Source: Vibrio pelagius (GTDB lineage: Bacteria > Pseudomonadota > Gammaproteobacteria > Enterobacterales > Vibrionaceae). Taken from it: DNA of 64,000 bases. Positions 45,853 to 55,670 of this stretch are shown in pieces (position 1 is the stretch's first letter; each line of letters begins with the position of its first letter). Below the pieces are notes generated by a model. The model did no database searches and was not told where the DNA came from. It was given only the letters and a program-made list of their open reading frames with translations. Position numbers and translations under genes: made by a program. The stretch covers positions 868,001 through 932,000 of the forward strand of contig NZ_AP025503.1 of the NCBI RefSeq assembly GCF_024347575.1, written 5' to 3'.

Positions 45853-46756
45853 CGGATTTACTCACTCAACGAGTCAACATTTCATTTCAGCTCTGACATC
45901 GGTATGCATTACTCTCATGCTGATGGTGTCGTTGTTTTTGAGCCAATCGGTGATGGCGCAAGCTGAAGATGGGCCGATCCCGGCGAACATTGCCGGGTCA
46001 GAGTCCGTTACGGTCAGCACGATGCAGCAAGATCAAGCGTCAGCTCAAACCATTACTACAGGCAGTCTCACTGGCAGCGGTGGAGGTATTCCTGCCTTCA
46101 CCATGACCACCAATGATGAAGGTGGCGAAGACTACTCGATTAACCTCCAGATTCTGGCGTTAATGACCATGCTGGGCTTCTTGCCGGCTATGGTTATCTT
46201 GATGACGTCGTTTACGCGTATCGTAGTTGTGATGTCTATTTTGCGTCAGGCGATGGGTCTACAGCAAACGCCATCTAACCAGGTGATTATTGGTATCGCT
46301 ATCTTTTTGACCTTCTTTATCATGTCTCCGGTGATCAATCAGGTGAATGAACAAGCCGTTCAGCCATACTTGAATGAACAGATCTCGGCTCGACAGGCGT
46401 TTGATGTGGCGCAGGAGCCGATCAAAGCCTTCATGCTAAAGCAGACTCGAATTAAAGATCTAGAGACCTTCGTGCAGATCTCAGGCGCTGAAGTGCAAAA
46501 CCCAGAAGATGTATCGATGGCGATTCTGATTCCTGCGTTTATCACCTCTGAGCTCAAGACAGCATTCCAGATAGGTTTTATGCTGTTCTTACCATTTTTG
46601 ATCATCGACCTCGTGGTTGCCTCGGTATTGATGGCAATGGGTATGATGATGCTCTCGCCAATGATCGTATCGCTACCCTTCAAACTTATGTTGTTTGTAT
46701 TGGTTGATGGCTGGAACTTGATACTCTCCACTCTCGCCGGCAGTTTTGCCTTGTAG
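45839..46756 (+). CDS. fliP: Flagellar export-gate protein FliP
   Basis: Core membrane protein of the type III export gate. The 305-residue protein has a signal peptide (about 15-42, ending VMA), an extra N-terminal linker, then the FliP membrane domain: [61 protein letters not shown] in parts, and [13 protein letters not shown] at the end. It overlaps fliO by 14 bases. Confidence 0.96.
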   Translation: MPTSNGFTHSTSQHFISALTSVCITLMLMVSLFLSQSVMAQAEDGPIPANIAGSESVTVSTMQQDQASAQTITTGSLTGSGGGIPAFTMTTNDEGGEDYSINLQILALMTMLGFLPAMVILMTSFTRIVVVMSILRQAMGLQQTPSNQVIIGIAIFLTFFIMSPVINQVNEQAVQPYLNEQISARQAFDVAQEPIKAFMLKQTRIKDLETFVQISGAEVQNPEDVSMAILIPAFITSELKTAFQIGFMLFLPFLIIDLVVASVLMAMGMMMLSPMIVSLPFKLMLFVLVDGWNLILSTLAGSFAL

Positions 46757-46767
46757 CTGGAGGACAC

Positions 46768-47037
46768 ATGAATCCAGAGATATTTGTTGAGTTATTTAGG
46801 GATGCACTTTGGATGGTACTCATCATGGTATGTGCCATCATCATCCCGAGTTTGTTAATTGGTCTGGTTGTGGCGATTTTCCAAGCCGCGACTTCGATTA
46901 ACGAACAGACCTTGAGTTTCTTACCCCGTCTGATTGTGACGCTTTTGGCTCTGATGCTGTTTGCGCACTGGATGACGCAGATGATGATGGAGTTCTTTTT
47001 CGAACTCATCGAGCGTCTGCCGCAAGTCTTGTATTAA
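46768..47037 (+). CDS. fliQ: Flagellar export-gate protein FliQ
   Basis: Two-helix membrane protein of the export gate. The 89-residue protein has two hydrophobic segments (about 16-40 and 50-71) with GLVVAIFQAATSINEQTLSF between them, the family signature. A GGAGG site precedes the ATG. It is 11 bases after fliP and 5 before fliR. Confidence 0.96.
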   Translation: MNPEIFVELFRDALWMVLIMVCAIIIPSLLIGLVVAIFQAATSINEQTLSFLPRLIVTLLALMLFAHWMTQMMMEFFFELIERLPQVLY

Positions 47038-47042
47038 CACCT

Positions 47043-47825
47043 ATGGAATACCCGGCGTCCGTTGTTCTCGATTGGTTAGCGAACTATTTTTGGCCTTACG
47101 CTCGTATCTCATCGATGTTGATGGTGATGACGGTAACCGGGGCGCGCTTTGTTTCACCTCGAATTCGCCTTTATCTTGGTCTTGCAATCACATTCGCTGT
47201 GATGCCAGCCATTCCTGCGGTCCCTCAAGATATTGAACTGCTCTCCTTTCAGGGCTTTTTAACTCTGTTTGAGCAGGTCTTAATTGGTATTGCGATGGGG
47301 ATGGTAACCCAGTTTATGATTCAGACATTCGTTATGCTGGGTCAGATATTGGGTATGCAGTCGAGTTTGGGTTTTGCCTCAATGGTCGACCCCGCCAATG
47401 GACAAAACACCCCAGTTCTTGGTCAGCTATTTATGTTCCTCGCGACCATGTTCTTCTTGGTGACCGACGGGCATTTGAAGATGCTTCAACTGGTGGTGTT
47501 TAGCTTTAAAACCTTACCGATTGGTAGCGGTGCACTGACGGCTGTTGACTATAGAGAACTGGCTCTGTGGCTTGGTATTATGTTTAAAACCGCGTTGGCG
47601 ATGTCACTGTCGGGTATTATTGCACTACTCACGATTAACTTGTCATTTGGTGTGATGACGCGTGCCGCGCCACAACTGAATATCTTCTCGCTCGGTTTCG
47701 CGTTTGCGTTATTGGTTGGTTTACTATTATGTTGGTACATCTTGGGCGGCCTATACGGTCATTATGAACTCTTCTGGATGCAAGGCGAACAACAAATTTG
47801 TCGCTTGATCCGGTTGGATTGTTAG
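47043..47825 (+). CDS. fliR: Flagellar export-gate protein FliR
   Basis: Membrane protein of the export gate that caps the FliP-FliQ helix. The 260-residue protein has several hydrophobic segments and the family sequence QTFVMLGQILGMQSSLGFASMVDPANGQNTPVLGQLFMFLATMFFLVTDGH in parts. It lies between fliQ and flhB as usual. Confidence 0.96.
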   Translation: MEYPASVVLDWLANYFWPYARISSMLMVMTVTGARFVSPRIRLYLGLAITFAVMPAIPAVPQDIELLSFQGFLTLFEQVLIGIAMGMVTQFMIQTFVMLGQILGMQSSLGFASMVDPANGQNTPVLGQLFMFLATMFFLVTDGHLKMLQLVVFSFKTLPIGSGALTAVDYRELALWLGIMFKTALAMSLSGIIALLTINLSFGVMTRAAPQLNIFSLGFAFALLVGLLLCWYILGGLYGHYELFWMQGEQQICRLIRLDC

Positions 47826-47856
47826 GTCAATAGACCCTAAATAGCAGGAGGCTGAA

Positions 47857-48987
47857 TTGGCAGAGTCAGACGGTCAAGAACGCACAGAAGAGGCCACGCC
47901 CAGACGCTTACAACAGGCCAAAGAGAAAGGGCAGGTTGCAAGGTCAAAAGAGCTCGCGTCAGCGTCAGTACTCATTATTGGAGCCGTCGCTTTAATGTGG
48001 TTTGGTGAGTCTATGGCCAAAGCACTGTTTGAAGCGATGCAGCGTCTGTTTTCTCTCAGTCGTGAAGAGATCTTTGACACCACTAAATTGCTAGAGATAG
48101 CGGGTGGTGCGTTGGTGAACTTGCTATTTCCGCTGCTGCTCATTCTGGTTACCCTGTTTGTTGCTGCCGTTATTGGTGCTGCGGGTGTGGGCGGGATCAG
48201 TTTCTCGATGCAAGCGGCCATGCCCAAAGCCTCTAAGTTAAATCCACTCAGTGGTATCAAGCGAATGTTTGGTATGCAGAGCTGGGTAGAATTGATTAAG
48301 TCGATCCTCAAAGTGGCTCTGGTGTCGGGGATGGCCATCTATCTGATTCAAGCCTCGCAAGGCGATCTCATGCAGCTGAGTATGGATGTTTATCCACAAA
48401 ACATCTTCCACGCACTCGATATTTTGCTGAATTTCATCTTACTGATCAGTTGCTCTCTGCTCATCGTGGTGGCTATCGATATTCCATTTCAAATCTGGCA
48501 ACACGCTGACCAATTGAAAATGACCAAGCAAGAGGTGAAAGACGAATACAAAGATACGGAAGGTAAGCCAGAGGTGAAAGGGCGCATTCGTATGCTTCAA
48601 CGCGAAGCGGCTCAGCGTCGTATGATGGCGGACGTTCCACAGGCTGATGTCATCGTCACCAACCCAGAGCATTTCTCTGTTGCGCTTCGTTATAAACAAG
48701 ACCAAGATAAGGCACCTGTTGTGGTCGCTAAGGGCGTCGACCATATGGCAATGAAGATACGTGAAGTTGCACGCGAACACGACATCTACATTGTACCAGC
48801 GCCACCGCTCGCACGAGCTCTCTATCATACAACAGAGCTTGAACAACAGATTCCTGACGGCTTGTTTACGGCAGTGGCGCAAGTTCTTGCGTATGTTTTC
48901 CAGCTCAAGCAGTATCGTAAACGTGGCGGTGAGCGCCCGAAATTACAACAATCTAATATGCCGATCCCACCTGAGTTACGTCATTAG
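47857..48987 (+). CDS. flhB: Flagellar export switch protein FlhB
   Basis: Membrane protein whose autocleavage switches export from hook to filament substrates. The 376-residue protein starts with TTG, with AGGAGG 7 bases upstream. It opens with GQERTEEATPRRLQQAKEKGQVARSKEL and has four membrane segments. The cytoplasmic domain has the autocleavage site NPEH (Asn269-Pro270-Glu271-His272), where the textbook sequence is NPTH. The cleaved Asn-Pro bond and the His are kept. Confidence 0.96.
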   Translation: MAESDGQERTEEATPRRLQQAKEKGQVARSKELASASVLIIGAVALMWFGESMAKALFEAMQRLFSLSREEIFDTTKLLEIAGGALVNLLFPLLLILVTLFVAAVIGAAGVGGISFSMQAAMPKASKLNPLSGIKRMFGMQSWVELIKSILKVALVSGMAIYLIQASQGDLMQLSMDVYPQNIFHALDILLNFILLISCSLLIVVAIDIPFQIWQHADQLKMTKQEVKDEYKDTEGKPEVKGRIRMLQREAAQRRMMADVPQADVIVTNPEHFSVALRYKQDQDKAPVVVAKGVDHMAMKIREVAREHDIYIVPAPPLARALYHTTELEQQIPDGLFTAVAQVLAYVFQLKQYRKRGGERPKLQQSNMPIPPELRH

Positions 48988-49021
48988 ATCAAATACTTGA
49001 GCTGAGTCGAGTGAATGCGGA

Positions 49022-49107
49022 TAATGACGGTTTACCAAAATCAATATCGTCATTAACCAGTGTCGATAAATTGACGACTCGACACTGGTATAGTGTTTGC
49101 TATACCA
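49022..49107. promoter_or_regulatory. Three successive inverted repeats upstream of flhA
   Basis: TAATGACG (49022-49029) / CGTCATTA (49048-49055); CCAGTGTCGA (49057-49066) / TCGACACTGG (49079-49088); TGGTATAG (49086-49093) / CTATACCA (49100-49107). The last pair overlaps the sigma-54 promoter. None is followed by a T-run, so they look like protein sites and not terminators. Confidence 0.6.
49086..49101 (+). promoter_or_regulatory. Sigma-54 promoter of flhA operon
   Basis: TGGTATAGTGTTTGCT matches the -24/-12 pattern (TGG and TTGCT, 10-base spacing). It lies 74 bases before the flhA ATG. The same -24 variant (TGGTAT) is used at 11363. Confidence 0.85.
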
Positions 49108-49175
49108 ATGCTGATTTGATAACCCTGATGTGGCTGGAATAAGCAGCATCAAATATAGCGATGCAGCCCTGATTT

Positions 49176-51275
49176 ATGAAATTCTCCCTACCTTTCTCGG
49201 ATAAGCTACCCAAACTACCAAACCGCGCGATGCCCGCTATAGGTGCGCCAGTTATGGTCTTGGCGACGCTCGCTATGGTGATCTTACCGATCCCAGCTTT
49301 CCTATTGGATATGTTTTTCACCTTTAACATTGCATTGGCAATGGTGGTGTTACTGGTAACGGTTTATACCCGTCGCCCTCTCGACTTTGCCGCTTTCCCT
49401 ACCGTACTGCTTATCGCCACGCTATTAAGACTTGCCCTGAACGTGGCATCAACACGTGTGGTTCTTCTCTATGGACATGAAGGGGGAGATGCAGCCGGTA
49501 ATGTGATTGAAGCGTTTGGTAACGTGGTAATTGGCGGTAACTATGCCGTCGGTCTTGTGGTCTTCCTGATCTTGATGATCATTAACTTCATGGTTGTAAC
49601 CAAAGGTGCAGGGCGTATTTCAGAGGTAAGTGCACGTTTTACCTTGGATGCGTTACCGGGTAAGCAGATGGCGATTGATGCCGACTTGAATGCCGGATTG
49701 ATTGACCAAGAGCAAGCGCGTACTCGTCGTTTTGAAGTGACCAAAGAGGCAGACTTCTACGGCTCAATGGATGGTGCGTCAAAATTCGTTAAAGGTGATG
49801 CCATTGCCGGCATCTTGATTCTCTTTATCAATATTATCGGTGGTTTGAGCATCGGTATGGCGCAGTTCGGCTTGGGCTTTGGTGAAGCGATTGAGATCTA
49901 CACTCTATTAACCATTGGTGATGGTTTGGTTGCGCAAATTCCATCGCTATTGCTTTCGATTGCCGCGGCAATGATGGTAACTCGTCAGAACACTGATGAA
50001 GATATGGGGCAACAACTGGTCTTTCAGATGTTCGACAACCCAAAAGCTTTGATGATCACTGCGGCGATCCTTGGTGTGATGGGTATTGTTCCGGGGATGC
50101 CTCATTTTGCGTTCTTAACTCTAGCAATAGCTGCAGGGGCAGGCGCGTATTTCATTGATAAAAAGCAAAAACAAAAAGCTAAAGAGCCAAAACTTCCTGC
50201 AGCGATGGAGCCAGGAGGCGAAGCGCCAGCACAGAAAGAGTTGTCATGGGATGACGTTCAACCTGTCGATACCATCGGCCTGGAAGTGGGCTATCGTCTA
50301 ATTCCACTGGTTGATAAAGATCAAGGCGGTGAGCTGCTTGAGCGCGTAAAAGGTGTACGTAAAAAGCTGTCTCAAGACTTTGGCTTCCTGATTCCAGCCG
50401 TTCATATTCGTGACAACCTCGAACTGACTCCCAATAGCTACCGGATTACCCTAATGGGTGTGGCGGTAGGCGAAGCGGAAATCAAGCCAGATATGGAACT
50501 GGCGATCAACCCAGGTCAGGTCTACGGCATGATCGATGGTGAGCCAACCATTGACCCTGCGTTTGGCCTAGAAGCGGTTTGGATCCGTGAAGAGCAACGT
50601 GAACATGCGCAAGCACTGGGCTATACCGTAGTCGATTCATCCACAGTATTGGCAACTCACTTGAGTCAATTACTGACGAACAACGCGTCACAGCTACTTG
50701 GTCATGAAGAAGTTCAAAATCTACTGGAGATGCTCAGTCGCTCTGCACCTAAGTTGGTGGAAGGCTTTGTACCTGATCAACTGCAATTGGGCGTGGTAGT
50801 TAAAGTGCTTCAGAACCTGCTCAATGAAGCGATACCGATTCGAGATGTTCGTACCATCGTACAAACTTTGGCGGAGTATTCAGGCAAGAGTCAAGAACCT
50901 GACATTCTTACCGCCGCGGTTCGTATCTCTTTGAAACGCTTAATTGTTCAAGAAATCAATGGCATAGAGCCCGAACTGCCGGTAATAACGTTAATCCCTG
51001 AGTTGGAACAAATCTTGCATCAGACCATGCAAGCCTCCGGCGGTGAATCTGCAGGGATTGAACCTGGTTTGGCCGAGCGTCTACAGACATCACTGAGTCA
51101 GGCAACACAAGAGCAAGAGCTTAAAGGAGAACCAGCGGTACTGCTTACCTCTGGTGTATTGCGATCAACATTAGCCAAGTTTGTTAAGAACACGATCCCG
51201 AGCTTACGAGTCCTCTCTTATCAAGAGATTCCAGACGAAAAGCAGATCCGAATCGTACAAGCTGTTGGAAACTAA
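49176..51275 (+). CDS. flhA: Flagellar export-gate protein FlhA
   Basis: Large membrane protein that forms the ring docking substrates and chaperones in the export gate. The 699-residue protein has eight hydrophobic segments in the first half, the FHIPEP-type loop (around LDALPGKQMAIDADLNAGLIDQEQARTRR), and a C-terminal cytoplasmic domain (about 360-699). The start has only a weak ribosome site. It heads the flhAFG-fliA-che unit. Confidence 0.96.
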   Translation: MKFSLPFSDKLPKLPNRAMPAIGAPVMVLATLAMVILPIPAFLLDMFFTFNIALAMVVLLVTVYTRRPLDFAAFPTVLLIATLLRLALNVASTRVVLLYGHEGGDAAGNVIEAFGNVVIGGNYAVGLVVFLILMIINFMVVTKGAGRISEVSARFTLDALPGKQMAIDADLNAGLIDQEQARTRRFEVTKEADFYGSMDGASKFVKGDAIAGILILFINIIGGLSIGMAQFGLGFGEAIEIYTLLTIGDGLVAQIPSLLLSIAAAMMVTRQNTDEDMGQQLVFQMFDNPKALMITAAILGVMGIVPGMPHFAFLTLAIAAGAGAYFIDKKQKQKAKEPKLPAAMEPGGEAPAQKELSWDDVQPVDTIGLEVGYRLIPLVDKDQGGELLERVKGVRKKLSQDFGFLIPAVHIRDNLELTPNSYRITLMGVAVGEAEIKPDMELAINPGQVYGMIDGEPTIDPAFGLEAVWIREEQREHAQALGYTVVDSSTVLATHLSQLLTNNASQLLGHEEVQNLLEMLSRSAPKLVEGFVPDQLQLGVVVKVLQNLLNEAIPIRDVRTIVQTLAEYSGKSQEPDILTAAVRISLKRLIVQEINGIEPELPVITLIPELEQILHQTMQASGGESAGIEPGLAERLQTSLSQATQEQELKGEPAVLLTSGVLRSTLAKFVKNTIPSLRVLSYQEIPDEKQIRIVQAVGN

Positions 51276-51302
51276 TCCGCGTAATTAGAACGGACTATTG
51301 AA

Positions 51303-52778
51303 TTGAAAATTAAACGATTTTTTGCGAAAGATATGCGAACAGCGTTGCTCCAAGTGAAAGAAGAACTTGGCTCTGATGCTGTGATCATGTCTAACAAAAA
51401 GGTCGCAGGTGGCGTTGAAATCGTTGCAGCTATAGATGGTGAGTCCAATCAACCAGCAGCGCCACGACTCAACAAGCCTCAGCCTATGCAGAGCCAGTAT
51501 ACGCAAATGGCTGCATCGAAATCGGGCCAACGTCAGTTGGATGATGACAGAGTAAGTATTGGCGGTTCGGGAGCAGAAAGTGGTCGCTCAATGACGAAGC
51601 GCTTTGCGAACATGCTTAAGCAGTATAGTCATGGTGCAGAGGAAGAGTCGCAACACCGAGCTGAAAACGAAGATTCACTATCGGCTTTGTTAAATCGACA
51701 ATCGGGCAGTAAACATAATGTTGACACTGCATTCTCTTCTCATGAGTCTGGCCTTGCTAAATTAATAGCAGAAGATCGCCGAGTTGAGCGCCCACAACAT
51801 CGTTTAGACCCGACGCGTTACGATCGTGGGCGTGAGCCTGAGTCTTCACATCGCTCTGATTCTGAAATGGAAACGATGCGTGAGGAGATGACATCGATTC
51901 GCCGACTACTTGAACATCAAGTGTCAGGGCTGATGTGGCAAGAAGTAGAGCGTCGTGAACCACTACGTGCAATGTTGATCAAGCGTCTTGAACGTATGGG
52001 TATCTCTCCAGAGCTTGCTGACCAAATGGCTTGCTATATCCCTGAAGACACCAAACCAGCCCGAGCGTGGAAAGCATTGTTGGCGCTGGTGGCAGATCAA
52101 ATCTCAGTTACCCAGAAAGATATTCTTAAACGTGGTGGCGTTGTGGCTCTGTTAGGGCCAACGGGCGTTGGTAAAACCACAACCGTTGCTAAGCTCGCAG
52201 CTCGAGCTGCAATGGAATACGGTGCCGACAATGTCGCACTCGTTACAACCGATACCTATCGAATTGGTGCACATGAGCAACTTTCAATATACGGCAGAAT
52301 TATGGGTTGTCCCGTAAGAGTTGCTAAAGATTCTAAAGAATTGGCCGATGTTATATATCAACTGCGTAACCGTCGCCTGATTCTGGTGGATACTGCAGGT
52401 ATGGGACAGCGCGATGTTCGCCTGTCTGAGCAGTTAGACACATTGATGCAAGAGAGTGGTTCCGTCATTCACAGCTACTTGGTGCTGCCCGCGACAGCGC
52501 AGCGTAAAGTTCTGCAAGAGACGATAGAACACTTTAGAAGAATCCCGCTGTCGGGATGCATCCTAACTAAACTTGATGAATCACTAAGTTTGGGTGAATT
52601 CATCAGTGTAGTAATACAAAATGCACTACCCGTTGCGTATATCGCAAATGGTCAACGAGTTCCTGAAGATATCGTTATTGCTCAACCTAAGTACATGATT
52701 GCTAAGGCGAATGAGCTACTCGAAAAATCAACAGAGAATGAACCTCACTACTGGAATAGCGATTCTGAAGGACTCTAG
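51303..52778 (+). CDS. flhF: Polar flagellar positioning GTPase FlhF
   Basis: SRP-family GTPase that marks the cell pole for flagellum assembly. The 491-residue protein starts with TTG (MKIKRFFAKDMRTALLQVKEEL). It has an acidic, low-complexity B region (about 60-200) and an NG domain with P-loop GPTGVGKT (285-292), TTDTYRIGAHEQL and the VDTAGMGQRD switch. flhG starts 13 bases after its stop. Confidence 0.96.
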   Translation: MKIKRFFAKDMRTALLQVKEELGSDAVIMSNKKVAGGVEIVAAIDGESNQPAAPRLNKPQPMQSQYTQMAASKSGQRQLDDDRVSIGGSGAESGRSMTKRFANMLKQYSHGAEEESQHRAENEDSLSALLNRQSGSKHNVDTAFSSHESGLAKLIAEDRRVERPQHRLDPTRYDRGREPESSHRSDSEMETMREEMTSIRRLLEHQVSGLMWQEVERREPLRAMLIKRLERMGISPELADQMACYIPEDTKPARAWKALLALVADQISVTQKDILKRGGVVALLGPTGVGKTTTVAKLAARAAMEYGADNVALVTTDTYRIGAHEQLSIYGRIMGCPVRVAKDSKELADVIYQLRNRRLILVDTAGMGQRDVRLSEQLDTLMQESGSVIHSYLVLPATAQRKVLQETIEHFRRIPLSGCILTKLDESLSLGEFISVVIQNALPVAYIANGQRVPEDIVIAQPKYMIAKANELLEKSTENEPHYWNSDSEGL

Positions 52779-52791
52779 GCGGCGGATAAAT

Positions 52792-53679
52792 ATGACTGAA
52801 AATATGATACATGACCAAGCTAGCGGCCTCCGTCGCTTAACAAAGCCTTCTTTAACTAAAGTTATTGCAGTAACTGGTGGTAAAGGTGGTGTGGGTAAAT
52901 CTAACGTCACTCTTGGACTGGCAATCTGTATGGCACGTCAGGGCAAGAAGGTAATGGTGCTGGATGCCGATTTAGGTCTGGCTAACGTAGACATCATGTT
53001 GGGTATTCGTTCAAAACGAAACCTAGGCCACGTGTTGGCGGGTGAGTGTGAGCTAAAAGACGCGATAGTGGAAGGCCCACACGGGATTAAGATTATCCCA
53101 GCGACGTCGGGCACACAAAGCATGACCGAGTTATCGCATGCGCAACATGCCGGTCTGATTCGAGCGTTTGGTACGTTAGAAGATGAAATGGATGTCTTGC
53201 TAATCGATACGGCAGCTGGTATATCTGACATGGTTGTGAGTTTCTCAAGAGCGGCACAAGATGTGGTAGTGGTGGTTTGCGATGAACCAACATCGATCAC
53301 TGACGCCTACGCCTTGATTAAGCTTTTGAGCCGTGAACATCAGGTTCAGCGCTTCAAGGTTGTTGCGAATATGGTCAGAAGTTACCGTGAAGGGCGAGAA
53401 TTATTTGCAAAATTGACGCTTGTCACAGAGCGTTTCTTGAATGTGAGCCTTGAGCTTGTGGCATGTATACCGCTAGATGATAAAGTACGTCAATCAGTTA
53501 AGAGACAGAAAATCGTAGTGGATGCGTTCCCACGCTCTCCAGCCGCGTTAGCAATTAGCTCATTGGCGAATAAAGCGTTAACTTGGCCAATTCCGAAAAC
53601 CCCAAGTGGTCACTTGGAATTTTTTGTGGAACGTCTGTTAAATCGCAGTACATATGCAGAGGAACCATTTGGTGAATAA
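52792..53679 (+). CDS. flhG: Flagellar number regulator FlhG (FleN), MinD-like ATPase
   Basis: MinD/ParA-type ATPase that limits the cell to one polar flagellum by acting on FlhF and FlrA. The 295-residue protein has the N-terminal DQASGLRRL motif (about 8-16) that activates FlhF GTPase in this family, the deviant Walker A GGKGGVGKSN, DADLGLANVD and a C-terminal membrane-targeting region. ATG 52792 has GGCGGA upstream; a longer frame would overlap flhF by 80 bases. Confidence 0.96.
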   Translation: MTENMIHDQASGLRRLTKPSLTKVIAVTGGKGGVGKSNVTLGLAICMARQGKKVMVLDADLGLANVDIMLGIRSKRNLGHVLAGECELKDAIVEGPHGIKIIPATSGTQSMTELSHAQHAGLIRAFGTLEDEMDVLLIDTAAGISDMVVSFSRAAQDVVVVVCDEPTSITDAYALIKLLSREHQVQRFKVVANMVRSYREGRELFAKLTLVTERFLNVSLELVACIPLDDKVRQSVKRQKIVVDAFPRSPAALAISSLANKALTWPIPKTPSGHLEFFVERLLNRSTYAEEPFGE

Positions 53680-54406
53680 AGCGCTTACCTACAATCAACG
53701 CGGCAACCTCGACGGGCAGCAAGCCTTCTTCGAGAAGTATTCTGTGTTGGTTAAACGTATCGCTCATCACTTGTTGGGGCGATTGCCGCCTAATGTATTG
53801 GTGGATGACTTGATTCAAGCTGGTATGATCGGCTTGATTGAAGCACAGCAGAACTACGATGGTTCAAAAGGCGCAAGCTTTGAAACTTACGCTGGTATTC
53901 GAATCCGTGGTGCAATGCTGGATGATATCCGACGAGGCGACTGGGTGCCGAGGTCGGTTCATAAAAACAACCGCGAAATTAGCAATGCCATTGCTGAACT
54001 GGAAGCGAGTTTAAACCGAGACCCTAGCGATTCTGAAGTCGCGAAGCACATGGGACTGACTTTAGAGCAGTATCACAGCGCTTTAACGGATATAAATTGC
54101 TCAAAGTTGGTTGGAATCGAAGATTTAGGCGTCTCAGATGATGTAATATCTCCGAATGAAGACTCTCAAGATAACGCACCTTTTCAAGGAGTTGCTGATG
54201 AGTCGTTTCGACAAGCTTTGATCGATTCAATAAAACAACTTCCAGAAAGAGAGGGCTTAGTCCTATCTCTTTACTATGACGAAGAACTCAATTTAAAAGA
54301 GATTGGGGAAGTATTAGGTGTCAGCGAATCTCGTGTCAGCCAGATATTGAGCCAATCTATGCAGCGTCTGCGCACTAAATTAAGTGCTTGGACACAGAAT
54401 GACTAA
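53672..54406 (+). CDS. fliA: Flagellar sigma factor FliA (sigma-28)
   Basis: Sigma factor for late flagellar and chemotaxis genes, including the flagellins at 24528 and 26337 and flgM. The 244-residue protein has region 2 ([45 protein letters not shown] in parts), region 3 and region 4 ([27 protein letters not shown]). I prefer GTG 53672 because AGAGGA lies 9 bases before it; ATG 53654 would add 6 residues without a ribosome site. It overlaps the end of flhG by 8 bases. FlgM at 8060 is its antagonist. Confidence 0.95.
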   Translation: MNKALTYNQRGNLDGQQAFFEKYSVLVKRIAHHLLGRLPPNVLVDDLIQAGMIGLIEAQQNYDGSKGASFETYAGIRIRGAMLDDIRRGDWVPRSVHKNNREISNAIAELEASLNRDPSDSEVAKHMGLTLEQYHSALTDINCSKLVGIEDLGVSDDVISPNEDSQDNAPFQGVADESFRQALIDSIKQLPEREGLVLSLYYDEELNLKEIGEVLGVSESRVSQILSQSMQRLRTKLSAWTQND

Positions 54407-54437
54407 CAACACTGATTTTTATTCAGTGGAGGCTAAT

Positions 54438-54818
54438 TTGAACAAAAACATGAAAATTCTCATTGTTGATGATTTTTCAACGATGCGCCGTATTGTTAAA
54501 AACCTACTTCGTGACTTAGGTTTCAATAACACTCAAGAAGCAGATGACGGTCTAACCGCACTTCCTATGCTGAAAAAAGGCGAATTTGATTTCGTGGTAA
54601 CTGACTGGAACATGCCTGGAATGCAAGGTATCGACTTGCTTAAACACATTCGTGCTGATGCTGAACTCAAGCATTTGCCTGTACTTATGATCACTGCAGA
54701 AGCGAAACGTGAGCAGATCATTGAGGCAGCGCAAGCAGGCGTGAATGGTTACATTGTTAAGCCTTTCACTGCTGCAACGCTAAAAGAAAAACTAGACAAG
54801 ATTTTTGAGCGCTTATAA
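54438..54818 (+). CDS. cheY: Chemotaxis response regulator CheY
   Basis: Single-domain response regulator that binds FliM to reverse the motor. The protein has the full receiver set: DD (11-12), phosphoacceptor Asp56 in VTDWNMPG, Thr in MITAEA and Lys in IVKPF. TTG 54438 has GGAGG 5 bases upstream; a GTG at 54426, which would give the start seen in V. cholerae CheY3, has no ribosome site but may still be real. cheZ follows after about 110 bases. Confidence 0.93.
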   Translation: MNKNMKILIVDDFSTMRRIVKNLLRDLGFNNTQEADDGLTALPMLKKGEFDFVVTDWNMPGMQGIDLLKHIRADAELKHLPVLMITAEAKREQIIEAAQAGVNGYIVKPFTAATLKEKLDKIFERL

Positions 54819-54929
54819 GCCTCGGAGCAAAAGATTTAGGCGCTTCTAGGGGAGGAAAAACTGTTTGGTTTCCCCGTTATCCCAAAAATTGAAGCGTCGC
54901 AGTATATGCGGAGTAAGGCCGAATTCAGG

Positions 54930-55661
54930 ATGATTTCATTAGAACAAGCAAAAAAATTAGTAGAGCTGCTTGAAAACGATGAGCAGCAACAAGCTGATTC
55001 TCTTGTTAGAAGCATGTATGAAGAGAATGTTGGTCTTCAAGACAACCCAATGCTTCAAGAAATAGGTTCTCTGACCCGCGATCTCCATGACTCTTTGACA
55101 CAGTTCAATTTGGATGAACGCATTAGCGTTATCGCAAATGATGAAATCCCAGACGCTCGGGATCGCCTTCAATATGTCATTGATAAAACGGAAGTCGCTG
55201 CAAATAAAACGATGGACGCGGTCGATCGTTGTATGCCAATTGCAGACAACCTACACGAGTGTTTACTTCAAGTAAGGCCTCAATGGAATGAACTGATGCA
55301 TGGCCGCATTGAGCTGGCACAATTTAAAGCTTTATGTCACCGCATTGATGGACTACTTGTTCAAGTAGAGGGTGATAGTACCGAACTGCGTGGACAACTG
55401 ACTGAAATCTTGATGGCTCAAGACTTCCAAGACTTAACCGGCCAAATCATTGGTAAGGTTATCACTCTTGTCAATGAAGTCGAGGGTCGCTTAGTTGAGA
55501 TCCTGACCGTGTTTGGTGCGGATCAAGCTAGCCAGAATAAAGAGACCGATAAAAAAGCGTCAACCGCACCTGAAGGGCCGATCATGAACCCTGAAGAGCG
55601 AGAAGATGCAGTGGCATCTCAAGATGAAGTCGATGACTTGTTATCCAGTCTTGGATTTTAA
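54930..55661 (+). CDS. cheZ: CheY-P phosphatase CheZ
   Basis: Removes phosphate from CheY. The protein of about 243 residues has the long four-helix bundle with the catalytic segment LTEILMAQDFQDLTGQIIGKVI (the Gln in QDLTGQ is the catalytic residue of the family), a flexible linker and a C-terminal CheY-docking helix SQDEVDDLLSSLGF. The start is uncertain: ATG 54930 matches the usual MISLEQAK opening; ATG 54906 in frame would add 8 residues. Confidence 0.94.
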   Translation: MISLEQAKKLVELLENDEQQQADSLVRSMYEENVGLQDNPMLQEIGSLTRDLHDSLTQFNLDERISVIANDEIPDARDRLQYVIDKTEVAANKTMDAVDRCMPIADNLHECLLQVRPQWNELMHGRIELAQFKALCHRIDGLLVQVEGDSTELRGQLTEILMAQDFQDLTGQIIGKVITLVNEVEGRLVEILTVFGADQASQNKETDKKASTAPEGPIMNPEEREDAVASQDEVDDLLSSLGF

Positions 55662-55670
55662 AGGTAACGT

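Noticed and set aside
52699..52791. Extended flhG N-terminus overlapping flhF
   Set aside because: The extra 31 residues lack family character, and ATG 52792 has a ribosome site and gives the usual DQAxxLR start.
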